Positions 7,319-13,951 of a stretch of 26,120 nt of DNA are shown here, one piece after another. This DNA is from a virus, in the IMG/VR virus record IMGVR_UViG_3300025098_002390, positions 1 to 26,120 of that record; one strand, given 5' to 3'. Made by a program: the position numbers and the translations under genes. The notes beneath the pieces were generated by a model. The model did not search any database and had not been told where the DNA came from. It saw only the letters and a list, made by a program, of their open reading frames with translations. Every line of letters starts with the position of its first letter. Within the stretch, counting starts at the first letter, position 1.

Positions 7319-8087
7319 AGAGCAAATTCCAGAAGATGAAGTTGCTGTAACACTTTCTGGTGGTGTTGATAGCCAATCTGTTGCTTTCTGTGCCCACCGT
7401 CTTGGTAAAAAAATAACTGCATATACAATGTATGTTGATGGTGCAATTAGCAAAGATGCGAAACATGCAATAGATGTAGCTGAACACTTTGGTTGGGATA
7501 TCAAACCAATAAACGTACCTGTTGACTTTGTATCAGAAGACTTTATGACACTCATTAACAAGTATAAATGTAAGAAGAAGACACAAGTAGAGTGTACATT
7601 TCCGTTTCTTTATGTGTATCCACGCATTCAAGAATCTGTTGTATTGTCTGGTTGGAGTGCTGATGGTTACTATGGTTTATCTAAGCGTTGTGCGTTACAC
7701 TTTAAAGAACCCAAAGAAAAATTTGATGAGTTTCGTGATGCCTACTTTGATGCAGAGAATGTTGTAGGTATCAATCAACAATACATGTTATCAGAAGAGT
7801 ACGATAAGCGTTTCATTGCTCCGTACATGGATAAGCGTGTCAAAGACTACATGTATCAGTACGATTGGTTTGAAATGAACAAGCCCTATCAAAAGCATGT
7901 TGTAGTAGAAGCTTTTCCTGAGTTCAAACAAATCAAAGTACGCAAGCATGAGAGTTTACAACTTGCCGCAGGTGTACCAGAAATATTTGAATCATTACTT
8001 GACAACCGTGATATTAATCTGTATAATAGAGAAAGAATCATGGATCTCGTTAGAGATTGGCAAGACGTAGGTCCAACATTATTTTGA
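7287..8087 (+). CDS. Asparagine-synthetase-like PP-loop amide ligase without glutaminase domain
   Basis: 266 aa. PP-loop SGGVDS (24-29) near the N-terminus, then SGWSADGYYG (121-130), which matches the AsnB GEGADELFGGY segment, and the AsnB-like tail APYMDKRVKDYM (178-189) and VRKHESLQ (218-225). This corresponds to the synthetase half of asparagine synthetase. The N-terminal Cys-glutaminase half is absent. The family adenylates a carboxylate with ATP and joins it to ammonia or an amine. The substrate here need not be aspartate. It lies 7 bases upstream of the cytosine methyltransferase, and an RBS-like GAGAAAGAG precedes ATG 7287. A QueC-type PP-loop enzyme is less likely because of the AsnB-like second half. 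Confidence 0.82.
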   Translation: MIDKILTEIVEEQIPEDEVAVTLSGGVDSQSVAFCAHRLGKKITAYTMYVDGAISKDAKHAIDVAEHFGWDIKPINVPVDFVSEDFMTLINKYKCKKKTQVECTFPFLYVYPRIQESVVLSGWSADGYYGLSKRCALHFKEPKEKFDEFRDAYFDAENVVGINQQYMLSEEYDKRFIAPYMDKRVKDYMYQYDWFEMNKPYQKHVVVEAFPEFKQIKVRKHESLQLAAGVPEIFESLLDNRDINLYNRERIMDLVRDWQDVGPTLF

Positions 8088-8094
8088 GGTGAAG

Positions 8095-9321
8095 ATGAAG
8101 TATATTCCATATACAGTAGAGGACGTGAAGAGAGCTTCTGCAGAAAAGAAGTTTAGTGTAATTAGTTGCTTTGCAGGCGGCGGTGGTAGTAGTACTGGAT
8201 ACCGTTTGGCAGGCGGTGATATCGTATTAGTCAACGAATTTGTTGAAGAGGCTATCGCTTCGTATAAGCAAAACTATCCAGATACACCAGTTCTTGTTGA
8301 TGATATTAAAAAGTACTCTGGTCAACATTTTCTCAACATTGCTAAAGTTAATGCAGGTGATCTAGATATTCTAGATGGTTCACCTCCATGTTCTGCATTT
8401 TCTGTTGCAGGTAAGAGAGAAAAGGGTTGGGCTGGATATCAAGAAGATACACGTAGAACTTACTTTGATGATGATGGTAATATTGTACACGAAGGTGAAC
8501 TTAAGACAAAAGAGGGCATCAAGACTTACTCTGACGGTAAAACTGTTGAGGCTATTGAAGACTTGTTTTTCGAATTCATTCGAGTTGCTAAAGATATCAA
8601 GCCTAAAGTGATTGTAGCAGAAAATGTAAAGGGTATTACATTTGGTGAAGCTAGAGAGAAGTTGTTTGAGTTTATCAACAGCTTTGAAGCTATTGGGTAT
8701 CAAGTAACGTATAAAGTGTTGAGTGCCGCAGACTTTGGTACACCACAAGCACGTGAACGTACCATTTTTATCTGTATTCGTGATGATGTTTGTGATACAA
8801 TAGGTCTTAATCTTCTTAATCTAAACGGCGTGTTTCCAGATAAAACGTATCAAGAACATGTGTCACTAATCGATGGTATTGATGGTGTCGTTAATGATCC
8901 AGAACAAGAGAAAGAACTATTTGAGTATGTACAGAACGGCTTTCAAAAGAAGTGGATTGAGATGTTACCTTTCAACCCACCACGTCATATGAAGCCAAGT
9001 GATAAGGAGTTTATTCACATCAACCCTAAACGATCACTCTTCAATATGATTAGACCAGCACCACATCTACCTTGTCCTACGATTACTCAAAGGGGCAATC
9101 AAAAGAGCGTGTCTGGTGTATTTCATCCAGCGATGAATAGAAAGTTTACTATACCAGAACTAAAACGTATTATGTCACTACCAGAAGACTACCAGTTGAC
9201 TGGTAGCTTTGATAAGCAAGCCGAGCGCATTGGTCGCATGGTTGCACCTAAGATGATGGCAGCAGTTGCCGATTCGATTTATGAAAAAGTATTGAAACCA
9301 TATAATGAGGCTACAAGATGA
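8095..9321 (+). CDS. DNA cytosine-C5 methyltransferase with altered motif X (possible carboxymethyltransferase)
   Basis: 408 aa from ATG 8095, with the SD GAGGT at 8086-8090 deciding against GTG 8089. C5-MTase motifs: I FAGGGGSSTG (26-35), IV SPPCSAFS with catalytic C99, VI ENV (176-178), VIII QARER (218-222), IX-like RPAPHLPCPTIT (320-331) and X RIGRMVAP (378-385). All catalytic motifs are intact, so an active enzyme is expected. In motif X the family's IGNxVP has Asn; here it is Arg (R381, codon CGC 9235-9237). That Asn contacts the cofactor region, and its replacement by Lys in M.MpeI is reported to allow use of carboxy-SAM. The next gene, overlapping by 4 bases, encodes a CmoA-like enzyme. 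Plain 5-methylcytosine formation remains the default alternative. The target sequence cannot be read from this. Confidence 0.93.
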   Translation: MKYIPYTVEDVKRASAEKKFSVISCFAGGGGSSTGYRLAGGDIVLVNEFVEEAIASYKQNYPDTPVLVDDIKKYSGQHFLNIAKVNAGDLDILDGSPPCSAFSVAGKREKGWAGYQEDTRRTYFDDDGNIVHEGELKTKEGIKTYSDGKTVEAIEDLFFEFIRVAKDIKPKVIVAENVKGITFGEAREKLFEFINSFEAIGYQVTYKVLSAADFGTPQARERTIFICIRDDVCDTIGLNLLNLNGVFPDKTYQEHVSLIDGIDGVVNDPEQEKELFEYVQNGFQKKWIEMLPFNPPRHMKPSDKEFIHINPKRSLFNMIRPAPHLPCPTITQRGNQKSVSGVFHPAMNRKFTIPELKRIMSLPEDYQLTGSFDKQAERIGRMVAPKMMAAVADSIYEKVLKPYNEATR

Positions 9322-10013
9322 ACGACTTTACATTTGCACACAGAGAAGAAGGCTTTGACAACCATATCGAAATGAGTATTCGTGGGTATGGTAACCTACA
9401 CGATGATATAGTGGCTATGTCACGTTACTTCGTAGATAATGAGAGTAGTGTGTATGACATTGGTTCTAGCACTGGTAAAACAATTCTTGCTATGGCAGAT
9501 CAGAACTATTCATTTGCCCCTAAATGTCATTACATTGGCGTAGAGATTGCAGATGGTTTTGAAGAAGCTATGAACGATAGAGTAGTTGAAGTTGAAGGTA
9601 AGTATCCAGATACAATCGTTTCATATCTTAAAGACGATATTCGTGAAGTTGAAATTCACAATGCAAGTCTAGTTACCTCTATCTTTACGTTACAATTCAT
9701 GCCTCGCAATGCACGTGCCGAAGTGATTGACCGTATCTATGAAGGCCTTAACGAAGGCGGCGCATTCATCTTTGGTGAGAAGACTGTAGCAACAGATGCA
9801 CGTACTCAAGACATGATGACGTTTATGTTCTATGACTATAAGCGTAAGTCTTTTAGCGAATCGGATATCATGACCAAAGAGGTCACTCTTCGTAACATGC
9901 TTAAACCAAACACTTGGGACGAATTACAAGATATGATTTATAGTGCTGGCTTTAGAACAGTGCAACCTTTCTGGCAGAACCATTTGTTCGTAGGTGCGAT
10001 TGCCATAAAATAA
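9318..10013 (+). CDS. CmoA-like SAM enzyme (carboxy-SAM synthase family)
   Basis: 231 aa (E. coli CmoA is 247). Similarity to CmoA runs end to end: DFTFAHREEGF and then RGYGNL (CmoA: DWTF, PGYSNI), SAM motif I YDIGSSTG (46-53; CmoA YDLGCSLG), NASLV then FTLQFMPRNAR (CmoA NASMV, FTLQFLEPSER), IYEGLNEGGA, GEK, and the C-terminal GFRTVQPFWQNHLFVGAIAIK (CmoA [21 protein letters not shown]), quoted from memory. CmoA converts SAM plus prephenate to carboxy-SAM, used by CmoB for wobble uridine in tRNA; no CmoB is in this window. Position 199 of CmoA (Arg, carboxylate contact) aligns ungapped with Glu, with Arg four residues later. ATG 9318 overlaps the methyltransferase stop and follows GAGG. Confidence 0.85.
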   Translation: MNDFTFAHREEGFDNHIEMSIRGYGNLHDDIVAMSRYFVDNESSVYDIGSSTGKTILAMADQNYSFAPKCHYIGVEIADGFEEAMNDRVVEVEGKYPDTIVSYLKDDIREVEIHNASLVTSIFTLQFMPRNARAEVIDRIYEGLNEGGAFIFGEKTVATDARTQDMMTFMFYDYKRKSFSESDIMTKEVTLRNMLKPNTWDELQDMIYSAGFRTVQPFWQNHLFVGAIAIK

Positions 10014-10037
10014 TTTGGTGATAAGCCAAAATAACCC

Positions 10038-10066
10038 TTGCAACCTCTCTTCGAATCGACTATATT
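10038..10066 (+). promoter_or_regulatory. Sigma70-type promoter for the sigma4-like gene
   Basis: TTGCAA (10038-10043), 17-base spacer, TATATT (10061-10066), 26 bases upstream of ATG 10093. The spacer holds the left arm of a 12-bp inverted repeat (10042-10053). Confidence 0.7.
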
Positions 10067-10088
10067 AAAGTTGTAACGAAGAGAGGTT
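10042..10088 (+). repeat. 12-bp perfect inverted repeat spanning promoter and RBS
   Basis: AACCTCTCTTCG (10042-10053) is the exact reverse complement of CGAAGAGAGGTT (10077-10088). The right arm contains the SD (AGAGAGG, 10080-10086) of the next gene. The left arm lies between the -35 and -10 elements, so it is absent from RNA started at this promoter but present in read-through RNA from upstream, where it would pair with the SD. An operator role for a dimeric repressor is the alternative. Confidence 0.8.
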
Positions 10089-10092
10089 TCTT

Positions 10093-10338
10093 ATGAAAAG
10101 CGTTGATACTAAGCTAGATATGCAAAAAGTCTTCGAAGTGATGAAGAGCAAAACAAACCGTGACTATCGTGAACAGTTTGAGCGTAACCTACAAATCTTC
10201 ATTGACCGTGTTGCATATAATGTGAGTTTGTCAGAACTCGCTAAAGAACACAATCTATCAGCTTCTCGCATTCAAGGTATTGAAGCTAAGATGATACGTC
10301 AGTTTCAACAGATTGTGAAAAAAATGAAACTAGCCTAA
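10093..10338 (+). CDS. Orphan sigma region-4-like DNA-binding protein
   Basis: 81 aa. The C-terminal part, SLSELAKEHNLSASRIQGIE (about 46-65) followed by AKMIRQFQ, matches the region 4.2 helix-turn-helix of sigma70 (pattern LeEIGkefgVtRERIRQIEAKALrkLr). Regions 2 and 3 are missing; the N-terminal 45 residues are helical and charged. It may bind the polymerase beta-flap or -35-like DNA, in the way T4 gp33 mimics region 4, or act as a small repressor. It has its own promoter and a hairpin-embedded RBS, and stands as a single-gene unit between two promoters. Confidence 0.8.
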   Translation: MKSVDTKLDMQKVFEVMKSKTNRDYREQFERNLQIFIDRVAYNVSLSELAKEHNLSASRIQGIEAKMIRQFQQIVKKMKLA

Positions 10339-10346
10339 AAAAGCCC

Positions 10347-10375
10347 TTGACATTCGAACCAAACTACGTTATATT
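10347..10375 (+). promoter_or_regulatory. Sigma70-type promoter for the DUF262–HNH gene
   Basis: TTGACA (10347-10352), 17-base spacer, TATATT (10370-10375). About 70 bases of leader follow before ATG 10445. The promoter also serves dexA and the DUF5664-like gene downstream if transcription continues. Confidence 0.8.
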
Positions 10376-10444
10376 ACAAGTCAAGATGCGCCAGAGCCAT
10401 GAGGGTGAGAGTGTATCTTAATAGCGAAACAGGAGTAATATGCT

Positions 10445-11845
10445 ATGACAAACACAAATGTACGACTAACTTGGGACCTTGAAGTAAAGACAATCTCAGA
10501 ATTTTTTCTCGAACAATCGACAATCGACGTAAATCCAGTTGGGCAACGACCAACCACAGTACGCAAAGATATTGGTGAAAACAAAGCGTCAAAATCACAA
10601 GACATTATTGCAAGTATTCTCTCTAACGGTGACGTTGGTGAGGTAAAGGTTGTGAAGATCACAGATGGGCGATATCAAGCAGAGTGTGCCGATGGTGGCC
10701 ACCGTATGCGGGCTATTCTAGGTTTCTTGCGTAACGACTTCCCTACATTTCGTTCATCAGAGTTTGGTGAGAAGTATTGTCGTGACTTGACAGACGAGCA
10801 GCGAAAATTTTTTATGAACTATCGTTTGCGTTTCATTGTATATGGTAACCATGGTGAATTGAGTGTGGCAGATAAAGCTGATATCTTTCAGAAGACAAAC
10901 ACCACTACTCCAGTGAATCCGCAAGAGTTCTTAAACTCTTTTGGTGATATTCCTATTGCAAACTTAATTCGTGAGACTTCTCGGTCTGTGTCTGGTATTG
11001 ATAACGACTGTCATGCTTTGTTTAACATGTATTACTCTGCATCAGGTAATGAGATTTATCGGAATGTTGCATTCACGAATGATCGTTTGAAGATTGATGA
11101 ACTTGTGGCACGTCTAACATATATGATTTGGTGTGGCGAGAAGCCTGCGACTGCATCGTTTGATCAGTTGTTAGAAATGTACAAGTATTCATTCACTAAG
11201 AAAGAAGTTGCATCACTCGACAAAAAGCTAAAGACACTACTAGACTTTGTTCTAAAGGTATCTGTACAGCGAAGTAATTTGGTTGGTCGTGGTTTGTTGA
11301 ATAAGCATCTTGTGATACTATCACGTATTTACTTCTACTTCAAAGAAAAGAATGGTGATTTCAAAGTAGAAGACTTTAGCGAATTCTGGTCAGAGTTTGA
11401 AAAAGCATATAACGCATTTAATCCACAACAACCAAAGCGCACAGAACTGGTAGAGAACAATCGTACTATCTACGAAGCGTTCCATGGCTATCTTGGCGAT
11501 TATACAGTACAGTGGAAAATCGATAACTCTATCAAGTGGTTCTTAGAAGAGTTTGATCTAGATAATGCTACTGTGTTAATTCTTGATAAAACACGCAAGT
11601 TTTCACGTGAGATGGTTGAGTTGAAGCTAGCAGAACAAGGGTATGTAGATTGGGTTGATGGCAAACCACTTACTATGAAGGATGCACAAGGTGGCCACAT
11701 CATTGCACACTCAAAAGGTGGTACAAGCACATATGATAATCTTGTAGTAATCAGTGCAGAACACAATCGTCGTATGCAAGACATTAACGCAAACGACTAT
11801 AAGCAGATGTGGATAGAAAACCAAAAAGTAGCAGAGGTAGCATGA
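10445..11845 (+). CDS. DUF262–HNH nuclease (GmrSD-like architecture)
   Basis: 466 aa. The N-terminal DUF262/ParB-like domain has NPVGQRPTT (30-38) and the signature CADGGHRMRAIL (81-92), equivalent to the family's DGxxR site. A helical middle part follows. The C-terminal HNH-type site is GGHIIAHSKGGTSTYDNL (416-433) with H418, H422 and N432, then EHNRRM (439-444). DUF262 proteins fused to His-Asn-His nucleases include GmrSD-type type IV restriction enzymes, which use NTP and cut modified DNA. The Cys pairs of zinc-binding HNH domains are absent. RBS AGGAG upstream. It lies just downstream of a DNA-modification block and overlaps dexA by 4 bases. Possible roles are host DNA breakdown, superinfection exclusion or a homing-like function. 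Confidence 0.8.
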   Translation: MTNTNVRLTWDLEVKTISEFFLEQSTIDVNPVGQRPTTVRKDIGENKASKSQDIIASILSNGDVGEVKVVKITDGRYQAECADGGHRMRAILGFLRNDFPTFRSSEFGEKYCRDLTDEQRKFFMNYRLRFIVYGNHGELSVADKADIFQKTNTTTPVNPQEFLNSFGDIPIANLIRETSRSVSGIDNDCHALFNMYYSASGNEIYRNVAFTNDRLKIDELVARLTYMIWCGEKPATASFDQLLEMYKYSFTKKEVASLDKKLKTLLDFVLKVSVQRSNLVGRGLLNKHLVILSRIYFYFKEKNGDFKVEDFSEFWSEFEKAYNAFNPQQPKRTELVENNRTIYEAFHGYLGDYTVQWKIDNSIKWFLEEFDLDNATVLILDKTRKFSREMVELKLAEQGYVDWVDGKPLTMKDAQGGHIIAHSKGGTSTYDNLVVISAEHNRRMQDINANDYKQMWIENQKVAEVA

Positions 11846-12474
11846 AGCAAGATTTCATCATAGACTTTGAAACTATTGGGCAGAACGCTATGAAGTGCCC
11901 AATAGTAGATGCTGCTTATGTTGTGTTTGATTGGGATCGGTTCAGCTCCGATCCCTACTCATTCTTAGAACTAACTTCACTAGTCAAGACAGATAAGTTT
12001 GATGTTAAAGACCAAGTTAATAACGGATGTTCTTTTAGTAAAGATGATCTAGCTTGGTGGCAACAGCAATCAAGTGAAGCAAAAGCAAATTTGAAACCTT
12101 CCGAAAATGACTTGACAATTGAAGAGTTTTCTGTTAATATATTCAAATATCTAAGAGAAGTTGGTAAGGTAGAATATTGGTGGTCACGTGGTAATACATT
12201 TGATCCGGTGTTACTCGAAAGAGTAATGAATAAGCTAGACAAACATCTTCTTATGAATGAGTATTTGAGATGGTGGCGTATTCGTGACATTAGAACTTGG
12301 ATTGATGCCAAGTTTGATTTCTCTACAAAGAATGGGTTTATACCTATTGCAGACGTAGAGTATTGGGAGAATACGTTTATTGGGCATGACAGTACACATG
12401 ATGTTGCTGCAGATGTTCTTAGACTTCAAGCTATTCATCGTGCAGAAAATGATTTAGAACAAGTAGAGAGGTGA
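11842..12474 (+). CDS. dexA: DexA 3'-5' exonuclease
   Basis: 210 aa (T4 DexA is 227). DEDD exonuclease motifs: DFIIDFET at the N-terminus (D/E of ExoI), RGNTFDPVLL (about 115-124, ExoII), RDIRTWIDA (about 146-154) and GHDSTHDVAADVL (about 182-194, ExoIII with the H and D residues). T4 DexA degrades single-stranded DNA from the 3' end and is dispensable. ATG 11842 is chosen since it overlaps the preceding TGA and gives the DexA-type start; an in-frame upstream extension would lie inside the DUF262 gene. Confidence 0.92.
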   Translation: MKQDFIIDFETIGQNAMKCPIVDAAYVVFDWDRFSSDPYSFLELTSLVKTDKFDVKDQVNNGCSFSKDDLAWWQQQSSEAKANLKPSENDLTIEEFSVNIFKYLREVGKVEYWWSRGNTFDPVLLERVMNKLDKHLLMNEYLRWWRIRDIRTWIDAKFDFSTKNGFIPIADVEYWENTFIGHDSTHDVAADVLRLQAIHRAENDLEQVER

Positions 12475-12477
12475 GCA

Positions 12478-12912
12478 GTGAATATTAAGAAAGACTGGGA
12501 TAAAAGCGAACATGGTGCAATGCGTGAAGCAATGAATGTGCCATATCTACGCCAAGTTCCTTTAGAAGCTGTAGCAGCTGGTGCTACTTCTTTAGAGTAT
12601 GGTGCGTTGAAGTATGACCATCGTAACTGGGAGAAGGGTCTACCTTGGCAACAAATGATTGATAGTCTTAAACGACACATCGATGATTTTGAACGTGGTC
12701 ATGAATATGATGATGGTCAAGGTGGTTCTGGTTTACATCAAGTCTGTATGATTATGGCTTCGGCTATGATGCTATCTGCATCAGTGATGCGTGGTATTGG
12801 TACAGATGATAGAATGCCAGCGATTGGAGACGAAGCACTCTCTGCAAAGCAATGTGCTACGTGGATGAAAGAGCAATTAGACAGAGCAGAAGATTTTGCA
12901 AAAAAAGCTTGA
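12478..12912 (+). CDS. DUF5664-like dNTP diphosphohydrolase family protein
   Basis: 144 aa with a GTG start at 12478 behind AGAGAGGTGAG. The core SLEYGALKYDHRNWEKGLPW (about 38-57), then DSLKRHIDDFERGHEYDDG and a GLHQVCMIMASAMML helix, matches the DUF5664 (dATP/dGTP diphosphohydrolase N-terminal-like) family, an all-alpha MazG-related fold with acidic metal ligands. A role in trimming nucleotide pools is likely. No PurZ-type gene is in the window, so a 2-aminoadenine pathway is not supported. Confidence 0.72.
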   Translation: MNIKKDWDKSEHGAMREAMNVPYLRQVPLEAVAAGATSLEYGALKYDHRNWEKGLPWQQMIDSLKRHIDDFERGHEYDDGQGGSGLHQVCMIMASAMMLSASVMRGIGTDDRMPAIGDEALSAKQCATWMKEQLDRAEDFAKKA

Positions 12913-12939
12913 CAAAATCTTTAAATTAGTGTATAAATA
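12909..12939 (+). promoter_or_regulatory. Overlapping sigma70-type and T4 late promoter of gene 45
   Basis: TTGACA (12909-12914) and TATAAA (12932-12937) are 17 bases apart, and the -10 is itself embedded in a perfect late box TATAAATA (12932-12939). The same site can therefore be read by the host holoenzyme and by gp55 polymerase. It lies 29 bases upstream of the sliding-clamp start; gp45 is needed both for replication and as late-transcription activator. Confidence 0.8.
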
Positions 12940-12968
12940 TAACATTGAAACTACAGAAGGTATTCGTA

Positions 12969-13631
12969 ATGAATTTTAGTAATGAGACTTTGAGTGTATT
13001 GAAAAACTTCTCTACAATCAATCCTAGTATCGCATTTAAGCCAGGGCAAATAGTACGTACTATTTCTCCACAAAAGACTATTATGGCGGCGGCGACTGTT
13101 CCAGAAGCATTTGACAATTCGGCAGCTATCTATGATGTATCATCGTTCTTAGCTACGTTACAATTGTTTGATGGACCAGATGTTAAATTTGGTGATGACA
13201 GGTTCACTATTCAAGGTGGGGCTGGTAAAGGTCAAAGAACAGTGAAGTATACATATGCTTCCGATAATCTTATCATCACACCACCAGATAAAGACATTTC
13301 TATTCCAGACCCAGAAGTAAACCTATCTATTTCATGGGCCGATATTGATGACGTAATTAAAGCGACTGGTATTCTTCAATTGCCAGAGGTAGCATTCGAA
13401 AGCCGTGATGGTGACGTTTATCTATCTGCGGTTAATAGTAAGAACCCTAGTGCTAATACGTTTGATATTCTTCTTGCCGAGGGCTTGGGTAAAGAAGACT
13501 TCAAGATGATTATCAAAGTCGATAATCTTAAACTAATGGCCACCGACTATGAGGTTGCACTTTCCTCAAAAGGTATGGCTCATTTCAAGTCTGAAAAAGT
13601 GCAATATTGGATTGCAATCGAATCTCGTTAA
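12969..13631 (+). CDS. 45: gp45 sliding clamp
   Basis: 220 aa (T4 gp45 is 228). Two-domain PCNA-like clamp; the N-terminal NFSNETLSVLKNFSTINPSI and the segment LSISWADIDDVIKATGILQL are typical of T4-type clamps. The trimer tethers gp43 and, loaded by gp44/62, also activates late promoters through gp33/gp55. ATG 12969 follows AGAAGG at 8 bases; the in-frame upstream codons precede the promoter-proximal RBS. Confidence 0.95.
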   Translation: MNFSNETLSVLKNFSTINPSIAFKPGQIVRTISPQKTIMAAATVPEAFDNSAAIYDVSSFLATLQLFDGPDVKFGDDRFTIQGGAGKGQRTVKYTYASDNLIITPPDKDISIPDPEVNLSISWADIDDVIKATGILQLPEVAFESRDGDVYLSAVNSKNPSANTFDILLAEGLGKEDFKMIIKVDNLKLMATDYEVALSSKGMAHFKSEKVQYWIAIESR

Positions 13632-13644
13632 TTAAGGAGTTATT

Positions 13645-13881
13645 ATGACAGAAGAGACAAACGAACAACCTGGCATTTCGCTACAACAGCTTGCCGCAGC
13701 AGTACAAATCATTGATTTGGCGGGAGAACGTGGCGCTATTAAAGGCGAAGAAATGGCCGCAGTGGGCGCTGTTCGAACTGCATTTGCAACATTTGTTGAG
13801 TATGCACAAGAGCAACAAAAAGCAAATGAGCCTCAAGGGGAACCTGAGGCAGCAAACGAAGAAGCTCCTGCAGACGCTTAA
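13645..13881 (+). CDS. Conserved marine T4-like hypothetical protein after gp45
   Basis: 78 aa, AAGGAG 5 bases before ATG. The core SLQQLAAAVQIIDLAGERGA (12-31) is followed by a GEEMAAVGAVRTAF helix, then a Glu/Ala/Pro-rich disordered tail. Proteins of this pattern sit beside the clamp or clamp-loader genes in cyanophages, as I recall. Function unknown; ends just before a strong terminator. Confidence 0.8.
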   Translation: MTEETNEQPGISLQQLAAAVQIIDLAGERGAIKGEEMAAVGAVRTAFATFVEYAQEQQKANEPQGEPEAANEEAPADA

Positions 13882-13886
13882 ATTAG

Positions 13887-13916
13887 AAAAGGGGGTTGAC
13901 AATCAGCCCCCTTTTT
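13887..13916 (+). terminator. Rho-independent terminator after the gp45 unit
   Basis: AAAAGGGGG (13887-13895) pairs with CCCCCTTTT (13907-13915). Inside, TTGA can continue the stem with TCAG (one wobble) leaving a CAA loop. A T-run follows. The -35 element of the next promoter lies within the loop and upper stem. Confidence 0.82.
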
Positions 13917-13924
13917 GCTACTAT
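13896..13924 (+). promoter_or_regulatory. Sigma70-type promoter of gene 44 embedded in the terminator
   Basis: TTGACA (13896-13901), 17-base spacer, TACTAT (13919-13924), 27 bases before the gp44 ATG with GAGGTGA as RBS. Terminator and promoter share the same bases, insulating gp44 from the gp45 unit. Confidence 0.75.
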
Positions 13925-13951
13925 ACAATTTTATTATGATGAGGTGATTGA

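Noticed and set aside
7560-7570. Late-box-like TATAAATG inside the AsnB-like gene
   Set aside because: Mismatch at the last position and it lies in the middle of a coding region with no gene start nearby.
8380-8748. 122-codon minus-strand frame opposite the cytosine methyltransferase
   Set aside because: The + strand protein has every C5-MTase motif across this span; the antisense frame has no recognisable domain or RBS.
11955-12311. 118-codon minus-strand frame opposite dexA
   Set aside because: Shadow of the DexA gene, whose exonuclease motifs are clear on the + strand.
12478-12912. 2-aminoadenine (Z-genome) pathway suggested by a dATP/dGTP hydrolase-like protein
   Set aside because: No PurZ-like gene is present and the polymerase is an ordinary T4-type family B enzyme; DUF5664-like proteins alone are common in phages.
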